Below, piece after piece: positions 48,291-60,119 of a DNA stretch of 64,000 bases; position 1 is the stretch's first letter; each line of letters starts with the position of its first letter. This DNA comes from Aristolochia californica (taxonomy: Eukaryota > Streptophyta > Magnoliopsida > Piperales > Aristolochiaceae): contig JARWKL010000003.1 of NCBI GenBank assembly GCA_029961685.1, positions 16,726,884 to 16,790,883 on the forward strand, read 5' to 3'. Position numbers and translations under genes: made by a program. Below the pieces are notes generated by a model. That model was not told the DNA's origin, ran no database searches, and saw only the letters and a list, made by a program, of their open reading frames with translations.

Positions 48291-48826
48291 ATTATCTGCT
48301 ATTGTATCTCATCCTCTTTGTTGCATTTGTCCCATGAGGCAGCGGTTGGGGTAGATCACACAAGGGTTGTTAATGTCGAAGCCGAAGTGGCCATATCCCT
48401 TACAATGGGTGCATTCCTTCCCATCTATTCGGTCAAAACTAGTCCTTCTTCCTCTTCCTCTTCCTTGGCCTTGGTCAGATGGTGTTCCCCTATGTCCGGA
48501 GTACATAGTGGATGGTATTTCAGTAGTAGAGAGAGAAGCATCTGGAATATGGAGAAGTGTAGCGCATACATCATCAAAAGTGGGAACCAAGGAAGAGCTA
48601 AGAAGGTGAGTCTTAGTAACTTCAAGATGTGATTAATGTTAGCAAGCCATATGGCAGTTATCAAGGTCTCTTTCTTTTTATCTTGGACAAAGATATATGT
48701 AGAGGTTGGCTGGGAAAGTTTCCATTCTTGAATAAAGCCTCAGAGTTGGCCAAATATTCATGTATATTGTCTCCTTGTTTGGTGGTAAACATCCGTTGTA
48801 AAATATCATATGGCCTTTATAAGTTG
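48291..48826 (-). pseudogene. Copia-5 gag, C-terminal part
   Basis: Minus strand: FTTKQGDNIHEYLANSEALF near 48780, then a damaged middle, and the zinc-knuckle-like CTHCKGYGHFGFD near 48400. It is the continuation of the gag N-terminus at 53919-54250, separated by the insertion at 48827-53913. The direct repeat agttg lies on both sides. Confidence 0.75.
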
Positions 48827-49601
48827 TGTTATGGTCCCTAGCCATGGATCTAGTAACTCGGCGAGGTATAGATGAATCCAGCACGTTAAGAGGGTTTGAC
48901 TCACTGTAACGATCCAAGAACAACCTGTTCTCTTGCTGAATTCGTTTCCCTTGAAAAGGAGTTTCCTTTTCTTAATTATGGATGAAACCAGAGAATCAAT
49001 GGAGCTCCTTGATGCCCCAACGTGGAACCCCCTTTCTTATGACTCACTTCAAGGTAGGGTTTCCTCTACCATGCAATACTGGTACCTTACGTAAAAAGAA
49101 ACAGAATTCTAATCTTCAAATACTTGGAACAAGATTAAGAATTACCTATTGACGTCAACACCAATCCAGCAACCAGAATTCGTCCTCCTTCCTGGTTAGT
49201 TTACGCCAACCCTTCTCCCTTTCTAGAATTTCCGTGAAAGAGATGATCTTCTCTTGCAACTCGGAAGAGAAAGGTAATTCCTCTTCCTTTTCCTTCCAAG
49301 ATCTCCTCAAAGACTTCCCAATGGATGCAGCAAACCACCAAGAGAGTTCACGCCAAGAACCCCAGAGTAGGGAGCCTAGCAAGAACCTAAATTACCCTAG
49401 TTTATGCTAATTCTGAACATGTTTTATTTCTCCATCCTTACCCCTTAAATAGGGTAATTAACATCAACATAGGTTAGGGTTATAAAACCCAATTCTACCC
49501 CTACCTTTAAGTCTTGTTACGAATCAATAAAATTGAAAATTAAAAGCAACATAAATAATAAAAGTAAAGTAGATGACTCAGTGTTATTGAGTCCATAACA
49601 T
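48827..49601 (-). mobile_element. TR-GAG LTR 1
   Basis: 775 bp, left-most copy (3' LTR for the minus-strand element). A run of about 20 C follows at about 49607-49626, the polypurine tract expanded to a G homopolymer on the minus strand. Confidence 0.88.
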
Positions 49602-51083
49602 CTGCCTCCCCCCCCCCCCCCCCCCCTGAAGATCGAGCTTGTCCTCAAGCTCGGAAGCTGGGTAGACCTGGTGAAAGTTGTCAAGCTGCTCCCATGCTGC
49701 ATAGTTGTGGCCGATTGCTGACCAGTAATGGCATACAGGGAGATGTCCGGTGGTTCTTCCTCTATCATATCCTCGGTCACCTCGATATCCTCATCTTCCA
49801 CCTTATCGATCAAAAACAATCTTTTGCATTGGTACCCAGTCCGATATGGTTCGTCACAGTTGTAACACAGATTCTTAGCCCGTCGTTCCGCCATCTCAAC
49901 ACTTGTCAATTTTTTTATATAAGGAGGTGTAGGATGATTAGATCTCGGATCCCCTGTCAAAGTAATGCCCGGGTTGGTTCTCAGAGGAATGCGCTCCCCT
50001 TGCCCCTTGGATGGAGCGCTCCGCTCCCCTGACCATGGAGGTAGTTTGTGCTATGCCTTCTGTCGCAGTTCTAAAGCACGAGCTATATTCATAGCGCTGG
50101 ATAAGTCAACAGGTGCATAGAGCTCCACCTCAAGCTTTAACGCCTCAGTCAGTCCTGCTGTAAACAGAGCAATTTGCTGATCCACTTGTACCATACTGTT
50201 GGCTCGTGCTAAGTTTTCCTGGAACAGTTTTTGATATTGCTCCACGGCCTTAGTTGGGCGTAACAAAACCAAATCTCCCAATGGTTTGCTGTAAGCCAGA
50301 GGACCAAAACAGAGAGAGCACAGTCGCTTAAATTCATCCCATTCTACCACGTCGCTATTAACCTCAACTAGCTGGTACCAAAAGTTGTGCTTCCCCTAGT
50401 AAGTGAAAAACAGTCACGTTGACTCGGTCATAGGCTGGGACTCACTGATGGCTAAATTTTTTTTCTCATCGATACAGCCATATCAAAGGGTCGTCTGACC
50501 TATTATAAGTAGGGAATTCCATTTTAGTAAACCTCGGAACAGTGTCTCCCCCCTGGTAGAAGTGTCCCCTCGAAATGAGGGGTCCTTGCTGTCCCGAGAA
50601 ACTCGTGCGCCTAGGAAATTCATCTCCCCCTCTATTATATGAATGGTCCCCTCTTCTCTGATTTGGAATGAGAGGTACAATGCCTCCCCCTAGGTTGAGG
50701 TGTCCCCCTGGAATGAAGGGTCCTTGCTGACCCGAGAAACTTGTGTGTCTAGTAAACTCATCTCCCTCTCTGATCTGCGAATGGTCCCCCAGAATTGGGT
50801 TCTTGCCAGTGCTCAGACCAGCCTTCATGCTATCCATCTTTCCTTTCAAGCTTTCCAAACTGAGAGTGAACTTCTCCTCCAATGCAGCAAATTTTTTACC
50901 AGTAGTCAGACCAATCTCCATGCTATCCATCCTTCCCTTCAAGGTCTCCATATCGATATCAATTTTGGAGAACCTCTCTAGGACTGTATCAAATTTTCTT
51001 TCAAGCAATTCAAAGTATTCATTGGTGCTTCTCTCTGCCGGGTTACCCTTCTCTGATACCAAGTTGTTATGGTCCCTAACCAT
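49602..51083 (-). pseudogene. TR-GAG gag, copy 1
   Basis: Gag frame starting at ATG 51083 inside LTR 2 (SMVRDHNNLVSEKGNPAER), where LVSEK is the translated PBS. Then EYFELLERKFDTVLERF, repeated SLESLKGKMDSMKAGLSTGK-type coiled-coil segments, a repeated FSGQQGPxIxxGHxxxGG block and FTKMEFPTYNRSDDPLIWL, with a break near 50460. YQKLFQENLARANSMVQVDQQ lies in 50350-50051. The knuckle CYNCDEPYRTGYQCKRLF (His replaced by Tyr) lies near 49850. No protease or RT follows. Confidence 0.85.
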
Positions 51084-51839
51084 GGATCTAGTAACTCGGC
51101 GAGGTATAGATGAATCCAGCACGTTAAGAGGGTTTGACTCACTGTAATGATCCAAGAACAACCTGTTCTCTTTCCTGAATTCGTTTCCCTTGAAAAGGAG
51201 TTTCCTTTTCTTAATTATGGATGAAACCAGAGAATCAATGGAGCTCCTTGATGCTCCTACGTGGAACCCCCTTTCTTATGACTCACTTCAAGGTAGGGTT
51301 TCCTCTACCATGCAATACTGGTACCTTACGTAAAAAGAAACAGAATTCTAATCTTCAAATACTTGGAACAAGATTAAAAATTACCTATTGACGTCAACAC
51401 CAATCCAACAACCAGAATTCGTCCTCCTTCCTAGTTAGTTCATGCCAACCCTTCTCCCTTTCTGGAATTTTTGTGAAAGAGATGGTCTTCTCTTGCAACT
51501 CGAAAGAGAGAGGTAATTCCCCTTCCTTTTCTTTCTAAGATCTCCTCAAAGACTCCCCAATGGATGCAGCAAACCACCAAGAGAGTTCACGCCAAGAACC
51601 CCAGAGTAGGGAGCCTAGCAAGAATCTAAATTACCCTAGTTTATGCTAATTCCGAACTTGTTTTATTTCTCCATCCTTACCCCTTAAATAGGGTAATTAA
51701 CATCAACATAAGTTAGGGTTATAAAACCAAATTCTACTCCTACCTTTAAGTCTTATTACAAATCAATAAAATTAAAAATTAAAAGCAACATAAATAATAA
51801 AAGTAAAGTCGATGATTCAGTGTTATTGAGTCCATAACA
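51065..51839 (-). mobile_element. TR-GAG LTR 2 (middle)
   Basis: 775 bp, near-identical to LTR 1. It serves as 5' LTR for internal region 1 and as 3' LTR for internal region 2. Confidence 0.88.
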
Positions 51840-53230
51840 TCTGCCCGCCCTTGGAGATCGAGCTTGTCCTCATGATCGGAAGCTGGGTAGACCTGGTGGA
51901 AGTTGTCAAGCTGCTCCCATGCTGCATAGTTGTGGCCGATTGCTGCCCAATAATGGCATACAGGGAGATGTCGGGTGGTTCTTCCTCTATCATATCCTCG
52001 GTCACCTCGATATCCTCATCTTTCACCTTATCGATCAAAAACAATCTTTTGCATTGGTACCCAGTCCGATATGGTTCGTCACAGTTGTAACACAGATTCT
52101 TAGCCTACCGTTCCGCCATCTCAGCACTTGTCAATTTTTTTATATAAGGAGGTGTAGGATGACTAGATCTCGGATCCCCTGTCAAAGTAATACCCGGGTT
52201 GTTTCTCGGAGAAATGCGCTCCCCTTGCCCCGTGGATGGAGCGCTCCACTCCCCTGACCATGGAGGTAGTCTGTGTTGTGCCTTTTGTTGCAGTTCTAAA
52301 GCACAAGCTATATTCATAGCGCTGGATAAGTCAACAGGTGCATAGAGCTCCACCTCAAGCTTTAACGCCTCAGTCAGTCCTGCAGTAAATAGCGCAACTT
52401 GCTGATCCACTTGTACCATACTGTTGGATTGTGCTAAGTTTTCCTGGAACAGTTTTTGATATTGCTCCACGGCCCCAGTTGGGCGTAACAAAACCAAATC
52501 TCCCAACGGGTTCCTGTAAGCCGAAGGACAAAAATGGAGAGAGCACAGTCGCTTAAATTCATCCCAATCTACACGTCGCTATCAACCTCAACTAGCTGGT
52601 ACCAAAGTTGTGCTTCCCCTAATAAGTGAAAAACAACTACGTTGACTCGGTCATAGGCTGGGACTCGCTGATGGCTAAATTTTTTTTCGCATCGATACAG
52701 CCATATCAAAGGGTCTCTGACCCATTATAAGTAGGGAATTCCATTTTAGTATACCTTGGAACAGTGCCTCCCCCCTGGTAGAAGTGTCCCACCGGAATGA
52801 GGGGTCCTTGCTGTCCCGAGAAACTCGTTCGCCTAGGAAAGTCATCTCCCCCTCTGTTATACGAATGGTCCTCTCCTCTCTGATCTGGAATGAGAGGTAC
52901 AGTGCCTCCCCCTTGGTTGAGGTGTCCCCCTGGAATGAAGGGTCCTTGCTGACCCAAGAAACTTGTGTGTCTAGTAAACTCATCTCCCCCTCTGATCTGC
53001 GAATGGTCCCCCAGAATTGGGTTCTTGCCAGTGCTCAGACCAGCCTTCATGCTATCCATCCTTGCTTTCAAGTTTTCCAAACTGAGAATGAACTTCTCCT
53101 CCAATGCAGCAATGGAGAACCTCTCTAGGACTGTATCAAATTTTCTTTCAAGCAATTCAAAGTATTCGTTGATGCTTCTCTCTGCCGGGTTACCCTTCTC
53201 TGATACCAAATTGTTATGGTCTCTAACCAT
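51840..53230 (-). pseudogene. TR-GAG gag, copy 2
   Basis: Same gag as copy 1, starting at ATG 53230 in LTR 3. Relative to copy 1 it lacks about 79 bp (one coiled-coil repeat, near 53112) and carries a stop just before the knuckle near 52110. The polypurine side reads ctgcccgccc instead of the C homopolymer. The two copies are otherwise very similar. Confidence 0.85.
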
Positions 53231-53913
53231 GGATCTAGTAACTTGGTGAGGTATAGATGAATCCAGCACGTTAAGAGGGTTTGACTTAATTATGGATGAA
53301 ACCAGAGAATCAATGGAGCTCCTTGATGCCCCAACATGGAACCCCCTTTCTTATGACTCACTTCAAGGTAGGGTTTCCTCTACCATGCAATACTGGTACC
53401 TTACGTAAAAAGAAATAGAATTCTAATCTTCAAGTATTTGGAACAAGATTAAGAATTACCTATTGACGTCAACACCAATCCAGCAACCAGAATTCGTCCT
53501 CCTTCCTGGTTAGTTTACGCCAACCCTCTCCCTTTCTAGAATTTCCGTGAAAGAGATGGTCTTCTCTTGCAGCTCGGAAGAGAAAGGTAATTCCTCTTCC
53601 TTTTCCTTCCAAAATCTCCTCTAATATTCCTCGATGGATGCAGCAAATCACCAAGAGAGTTCACGCCAAGAACCCTAGAGTAGGGAGCCTAGCAAGAACA
53701 TAAACTACCCTAGTTTATGCTAATTCCGAACTTGTTTTATTTCTCCATCCTTACCCCTTAAAGAGAGTAATTAACATCAACATAGGTTAGGGTTATAAAA
53801 CCCAATTCTACCCATACCTTTAAGTCTTATTAAAAATCAATAAAATTAGAAATTAAAAGCAACATAAATAATAAAAGTAAAGTAGATGACTCAGTGTTAT
53901 TGAGTCCATAACA
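53212..53913 (-). mobile_element. TR-GAG LTR 3
   Basis: 702 bp, right-most copy. Compared with LTRs 1 and 2 it has a 73-bp deletion at about 53285. It ends at the AGTTG target copy. Confidence 0.88.
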
Positions 53914-53918
53914 AGTTG

Positions 53919-54250
53919 TCGGAGCTTGAATACAACTTGGCGCATGTCTCCCAAATTTGTTTAGCTACCTCTAGGTGAATGATATTATTGGAGACATGTT
54001 CTTCCATACTATTGATAAGCCAACTAATAACCAATGTATCCTCTTTTAACCATTTGGTTTAGAATATATCATATTCATCAATATGTGGTCCATGGTTGGT
54101 GAGATGACCAACTAGGTCCTTTGTGATAAGAAACCGACGAACTAATGTGGACCAGTTCATAAAATTTGATACCCCCCATAATGGTACAATGGTGATTCTG
54201 AGTATGTCACTCTTGTGACTCATATTATCTTCAGCCATAGTAGTCAAATC
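53919..54250 (-). pseudogene. Copia-5 gag, N-terminal part
   Basis: Begins MTTMAEDNMSHKSDILRI at 54247, includes GVSNFMNWSTLVRRFLITKDL, a stop after HIDEYDIF, then TKWLKEDTLVISWLINSMEE and AKQIWETCAKLYSSSDNL. Typical copia UBN2/gag start. It is interrupted at 53918 by the TR-GAG element. Confidence 0.8.
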
Positions 54251-54742
54251 AAGTAAAATAGTTCTCCAATCAAGTAATCAAAATATGACCAAGTGGAAGG
54301 CTTTAACCAATTCCTTTAATGGAAATGCTTAGCATAAAAGCTAAGTAATTAATTTTAATGGATAATGACTCATAAAAGGATCAACATGAACCTTCTTTAT
54401 TCTGGAATCTTTTTCCTAGAGATTTATAAAAAAAATCCAATATGAACTGGTCTCAATCAAAGTATTGTGCAAACCGACAAAGATTGCCTTGATAATCTCT
54501 TCTAATCAAAGATAATCCAAGATGCATATATTCTCATAATTTCATAAGATGAAAACATGCATAAGCACATCTCTAAGCCACCTCTTAATACCGAGAACCA
54601 GTAGCATAAAATTAATAATATCATAAATAAATAGTTATCTCATTAGCTTCAATCTTGCTTCATAAGGAGCCTTCTATGAGCAGCTTTTATTCATATCTTC
54701 ATTGAACATAATGGGGATCCTAAATTGGTAGATCTAATACAA
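54251..54742 (-). mobile_element. Copia-5 leader and degenerate PBS
   Basis: Non-coding leader between gag and the 5' LTR. The PBS position (54731-54742, gatctaatacaa) is a mutated reverse complement of TGGTATCAGAGC. Confidence 0.65.
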
Positions 54743-55772
54743 TGTTGAATTTCGGACCCCATGAATAGTACCTCGAGCAAGTGTAGAGAGAAAGGAAAAA
54801 GGGAAAAAGAGAAAGGCTCTTGGGTAGTGTTAGGTACCTTGCCAATACTTCCCAAAAGACCGGCCTGTTAGGAGCGGAAGGCATAGGTACTTAGCATAGG
54901 ACCACAACATCACGCCCACCTTCATGAGCCGATGTCCACAGCGGCCCACACTAGCGGCGGCCCACTCTCGCGATGGCCTACTCTAGCGACGACCCACTCT
55001 AGTTTCTGCTAGGTCGTCCCTGCCGCTAGGTCGCCCCCTCCGTGCAAGACTCTTCAAGCGCCACTCAAAAATCTTCGAGTGCCGGGATTCAAACTCGCGA
55101 CGTAGCGCCTGATCTGATAACAAATGTTAGGTACCTAGCCGATACTACCCAAAAGACTGGCCTATTAGGAGTGGAAGGCATAGGTACTTAGCCAAGGACC
55201 ACAACATCACCATGGGTAGTATTGGCTAGGTGCATAACAGATAGAAAGAGAAGAGAAGGAATATAAAGGAGATTAGAGAGAGAGCACTTCACAGGAGAGA
55301 GGAGAAAAAAAAAGAGATTTGCTTGATATTTCTGAGTTACAATCACCCACCCCTATTTATAGTTGAGGAGGTGATAGAGTTCATGTACAACTAGTCTTAG
55401 GACTCCTAAGTACATTCGAACTAGAACTTTCAAAGATAAACCTATTATGATAAGATTACATTATCTATTTAAGTGACTAATTTAACTCAACTACGAACAC
55501 CTTCCTTGAGCACATGAATCAAGCTAGAGAGCCAGCTCGTGGTCTTATCTTGTGGTCCCACATGATTTTCCAGCTCATGTAGATAGAGGTACCTACTCAT
55601 GGTATCTTTGTGGGTCCCACTTGATCTTCTAATCTTTTATTCTATTACAACACATGTTCCTTATCTCTTAGCTTGAGCCACTTTGAATGTGGACTCTTAT
55701 TGACACCTCTCGAGCTCATGGTGGGTCCCACAGCTTGTTTAGCCATGGTGGGTCCCACATTGTAACATAACA
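54743..55772 (-). mobile_element. Copia-5 5' LTR, split by a TRIM
   Basis: Plus-strand form TGTTGAATTTCGGACC...TTGTAACATAACA, with tatttatag near 55350 as TATA box on the minus strand. Without the inserted TRIM the LTR is about 650 bp. A short inverted scrap of TRIM end (gggtagtattggctaggtgcataaca) lies at about 55213-55239. Confidence 0.75.
54828..55206 (-). mobile_element. TRIM element in copia-5 LTR
   Basis: 379 bp with 82-bp terminal repeats at 54828-54909 and 55125-55206 (plus form TGTTAGGTACCT...GGACCACAACA). A PBS-like ttatcagatc sequence (minus strand) lies next to the right repeat. No coding capacity. A clean target duplication was not found, probably because of the adjacent inverted TRIM scrap. 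Confidence 0.82.
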
Positions 55773-57040
55773 AACGAGAGTTTATTTCCTTTTTTTTATG
55801 TGTATTTGGAGAATTCAAGAGAATAAATAGTTTGTACTTGTTGACTCGACTGAAAGAATGGAAGCAATAGTTGCTCCTCTTATAGGAAGGCAGATTGAAA
55901 TTTTATGGAGCAAACTGAAAACATTTCTTGGCCGAGAAAGTGATCGTTAAAAATAGATCTTTGAAAACATTTCTGATTGCTCCCATAGTTAATATGATTT
56001 TGTCTGTACTTCTAAATTTTATACAAATAGATTGTTAAAAATATCTTAGTTAAATTATTTTCAATACATGGAAGATCTAATACAAAAAACTATTTGGTGC
56101 TAAACATGCGGTTATCTCAATTGTTTGCTCATGACCAGAAAATTGAGATAGTCTTCGATCATGATCTGATGACTGAGATAGTGTTCGCACGAAATGACTT
56201 TTTGTATTGGATCAGTCCTTATTTTTAATATTATTTAATTATACGATAAAATGTTATAGTCCAAACTTATTTAAATTAAATAATATTCAAGACAATTCTT
56301 CAATAATACCCTTTAATTATATTAGGAGGAAAATTTTTATTGTTTAAAAGTGTAAATCAATTCTTCTAAACATATATATTCTACAATTCCTTGAGCAATA
56401 TTTTGAAAATACCATGCAAGTCATACTGAGCATTTGATCAATTCTTTTTGTTTAATCATTCCTTTTTATGTTAAAGTATATCATATGTTATTAATAAATT
56501 AATAAATTAATTTATTATATTCATTTCTATTATTTTTAACTTTATTTATTTATTTTATAATTAATATTGTACACAATTAATTGGTTAACGTAATTATTGT
56601 ATTAATTTACATAAATTGCAATCATTAAATAATATAATATCTTATTTAATTAATTATTATATTAATATATTTTAATTATACACTAAATTACTTATTCGTG
56701 TAGTAATCATGTTTCTTTTACCTAATTTTGGGGTTTAGGTATTATATTTTATTTAAGTATATTATTACAAGTTACTTATACTTTGTTTTTTTATATTTTT
56801 CTCGTTTTGGGGCATTAACACTGGAAACTATTTTTCAGTGCACATGAACTCGTCCACATTAACACCAAGTTTGAAGTTGAAGTTCATGTTGATGAAAGAA
56901 ATGATTTTGAAGCAGAAGATGAAGATGAAGTTCAAATTTTAAGTTTGTTGACCAGCCGCCCCTAAATCTTTTATCCATTAGTCAACTCACAAAAAAGTTT
57001 TAATTATTCCATCACTTTTTCTCCAACTTCTTGTGATCTT
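55773..57040. other. AT-rich sequence, no gene recognised
   Basis: Very AT-rich between about 56220 and 56790 with runs of tta/aat. An acidic short frame (GAAGATGAAGATGAAGTTC near 56915) is not recognisable. The start of copia-6 may reach into the right end. Confidence 0.4.
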
Positions 57041-57422
57041 CAGGATTTGAAGACAAAGTAGGTTATTGGTAGAGGCCGAGAAAGAGGGGGGCACTACTAT
57101 CTTGATTTACTAGAACTAATAGTTACCACTAGTGCTCAGCATAGGGCTCTTCAGTGCCACAATAGGTTAAGACATCCATCATTTTAGTCACTCAAACAAT
57201 TTTTTCTCACCTTATAGTCCATTTCAAGTCTCGATTGCGAAGACTGTTAAGTAAATACTAGCGGAGTACTTATTTTTCCTCCCAGTGAAACCAAAAGTGT
57301 TGTCCCATTTTCTTTAGTTTATATTGATATATGGGGTCCTATGAATATCTCCAATGTTTTTTGGTCAAAGTATTTTGTTGCATTTGTAGATGACTTCCCT
57401 TGAGTTACATGGTTGTTCCTCT
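57041..57422 (+). pseudogene. Copia-6 pre-integrase and start of integrase
   Basis: Encodes a GAG_pre-integrase remnant (QHRALQCHNRLRHPSF near 57150) and the start of the integrase core (FSLVYIDIWGP near 57320, FVAFVDDFP). Stops interrupt the frame. It is cut at 57422 by Fam-A and continues at 60120. Confidence 0.78.
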
Positions 57423-59086
57423 TGTTGGAAGATAGAGTCCAAACCCACACAACCAAGGAAGACCTATATATCCAAGTGTATTAGAAGATGGGTCTAAGCC
57501 CATAAGACCAAGGAAGACCCATGCAACCAAGAGATATAGAAGATGAGTTGAAGGCCCACAGATCAAGAAGAAGGCTCATAAGCCCACATACAAGATAGTA
57601 GGATGGTAAATAAAGGATCATCTCATAGATATAATTAAGTTAAAGTTTCATAGTTAAAACCCTAAATACTAAACCCTAAGTTAAAAGGTATTATTATAAC
57701 ACACTAGTTTCACAAATCTATAAATCTATAACGAGAGTTTTAGAGAGAAAGTTATGAATAAGTCCATAACCCTTCTTACAACCTTTTTGTTTTTTTCTGA
57801 ATTTCCCGTATCTATGTTTTTTTTATAGTTGAAGAATACAGTTTTAAATTTTGTTACTCGGTTCCTTTCAATCTTCCCTTCTGTGTCTCCTCCCTCTTCG
57901 TTTCTATTTTTCTTTCCTGAACACGGTGCTGCCATTTTTTCTTTTGTTCGATTTGTGTTTTTTTTTTTTTTTGGGTTTTTGAGGGGCGGAATTCGCCTTG
58001 GGTTTGATGCTGCAGATTTGAAGAAATCGGCTGGTGGAACCGGCGCCGACCGCGAATTTTTGCTGAATCAATTTTGGTATAAGTAATCGGTTCCTTTTGG
58101 TTGTGGTTTTGATTGAATTTCTTTATCGCCGGTCCCAATCGTTGTCGATTCTTTTGGTGACTATCGGTGGTTATTAAGATGGTTTAGATGCAAAGTTGAG
58201 TGTGAAATTAGGTTTTTGATTCTCCGTTGGAGAGTTGGGGTTTTGCTTCTGCTGGGATGGAGATATCTGCGGTTTGATTGGCTGAGGTTAGTGGTGATTT
58301 TCTGGTTTTGAGCTTTGCGGTTGTCTTTTTTGTAGATTCTGGAAAAAAGGATAAGGTGGGTTTTGTTGGACAGGATTCCGACAGTTTTATGAATCAGAAC
58401 GATCCTTGTCCTTCTTTTGGCTGTCGATGAGTGAGATATCGATGGCTTGAGCTGTCGTTTAAAATATTTGAACGTCCTCTTTGTTTGGAAGCGTGCTGCG
58501 CCGTAAAAAAGTTTCCTCTTAAAGGTCTGCTGTTTCTGCTATGTTCTCCGTGAGGTTGTTTCCGCTCTGTTCTCCGAGAGGAAGAAGAAGATGACGATGT
58601 TCCAGATTGGGTCGAGTGCCAGGTCCAACCCGGAAACCGCCGAGTTAATCAGTGCCTCTTCCAGCCCAACCCGGACAGGACCGGGTTAACCAAACAACCC
58701 AGCAACCACTTACTGCTCTTCTGCACCAGCCAGACCAAGTCACCCGGAACGGGTCAACTCGGGTCCGGGTCAACCTGACTCGAGCCACTTATTTTCTGTC
58801 TCGGTATATGTGCCAAAGGTTATACATATTTTGACGTGATTAGGTAATTTTTTCTCTAGTTGGATTATTATTTTTGAAGCATTGACAGATTATTCTTTGA
58901 TCAGCATATTATTTAGAACAAATATATGCATTGGATTATTTCATGGGTCATTTTACAAGGATTATTTTGGTTCATTTTAAATGGGCCCAAATCCATTTCA
59001 ACTGTTACTATTATATGTCTTTTGATGAGACATTATTATTAAAAAAAAGGTAGTTTCATACTATTATTTATTTGTTCCCGTAAAAA

Positions 59087-59482
59087 ATATCAAAAATTTT
59101 TGTGGTTGGGAGTCCATGACGGAGGAACTTCTTCCCCGTAAAAAATATAAAAAATATTTGTGGTTATGAGTCCATGACGGAGGAACTTCATCCCTGTAAA
59201 AAATATCAAAAATATTTGTGGTTTGGAATCCATTATGGAGGAACTTCATCCCAGTAAAAAATATCAAAATTATTTGTGGTTGGGAGTCCATGATGGAGGT
59301 ACTTCATCCTCGTAAAAAATATCAAAATTATTTGTGGTTGGAAGTCCATAACAGACGAACTTCATCCCCGTAAAAAATATTAAAAATATTTGTGGTTAGA
59401 AGTCCATGATTGAAGAACTTCTTCCCCGTAAAAAATATAAAAAATATTTATGGTTGAAAGTCCATGACGAAGGAACTTATTA
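59087..59482. repeat. Minisatellite, about 58 bp x 7, in Fam-A
   Basis: Seven head-to-tail units of the type ccccgtaaaaaatatc.aaaaatatttgtggttgg.agtccatgacggaggaacttc.t, split across short motifs. It is an expansion of the unit seen three times at 22885-23052. Confidence 0.88.
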
Positions 59483-59701
59483 TTACATTTATGTCACTCT
59501 CCCCCCCTCCTCTATTAATATCATATATTACTCTTCTACTTGAGAGTCATTATCTTTCGGAGGGACACAGTGGTGGAGGTGGACACTTTAGAGTTATGGC
59601 TATAGACACACTACCTACAGAAGACGAAGTGTGTCCTACATCCAACATGAGTTATGACTGGAGTATGGAGAAATGTCTTAGTGGTTATGAGTGATTTACT
59701 C

Positions 59702-60032
59702 TGTTAGGTACCTAGCCAATACTATCCAAAAGACCGGCCTGGTACATAGTGGAAAGCCAAGTACTTAACCTAGGACCACGACAACACACGCCCCTTGTCC
59801 CCAAGCACAGCTGTTGCGAGCTGACTGCCTAGGACAGCCCTGACGGCCCACCTAGCGACGACCCTAGTTTCTGCTAGGTCGCCCCTTCCGCATAGGTTTG
59901 CTCATGTAGGGATTCAAAATCACAACGTAAGCGCCAACTTTGATACCAAGTGTTAAACACCTAACCAATACTACCCAAAAGACCGGCCTGGTAGGTAGCG
60001 AAAAGCCAAGTACTTAACCCAAGACCACAACA
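59702..60032 (-). mobile_element. TRIM element in Fam-A
   Basis: 331 bp with terminal repeats at 59702-59786 and 59951-60032 and an exact target duplication TACTC at 59697-59701 and 60033-60037. PBS TGGTATCAAAG (minus strand) lies next to the right repeat after a 2-nt spacer. Internal sequence matches the TRIM at 54828-55206. Confidence 0.92.
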
Positions 60033-60119
60033 TACTCTCACTAATATTATGTTTTCTTCCAATGGGTTTCTCTCCCGTTTTCTCCGTGAGCTAAATTCAT
60101 GGAGTCCTAAAAATCAACA

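Larger units (their letters stand above)
48827..53913 (-). mobile_element. Tandem gag-only Gypsy-type element, LTR-int-LTR-int-LTR
   Basis: 5087 bp with one 5-bp target duplication, AGTTG, at 48822-48826 and 53914-53918. Three LTRs at 48827-49601, 51065-51839 and 53212-53913. On the minus strand they start TGTTATGGACTCAATAACA and end GGGACCATAACA (GAGACCATAACA in the third). PBS copies (TGGTATCAGAG after a 3-nt spacer) lie at 51052-51062 and 53199-53209. The two internal regions carry gag only and end in the polypurine tract right after it, so there is no pol. This fits terminal-repeat retrotransposons with GAG (TR-GAG). Confidence 0.9.
57423..60119 (+). mobile_element. Fam-A element with nested TRIM (2697 bp)
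   Basis: Exact 5-bp target duplication CCTCT at 57418-57422 and 60120-60124, inside copia-6 integrase. 5' LTR from 57423 to about 57810; its last part and the PBS are deleted. The internal region holds a gtccgggtcaac-type repeat (about 58610-58800), a seven-copy minisatellite and a TRIM. The 3' end is collapsed: only about 70 bp of 3' LTR remain (about 60050-60119, ending AAAATCAACA), without polypurine tracts. Confidence 0.87.

Noticed and set aside
57829..58138. Overlapping open frames of 85-94 codons
   Set aside because: They lie in Fam-A internal sequence near the 5' LTR; overlapping frames on both strands driven by T- and A-rich composition.
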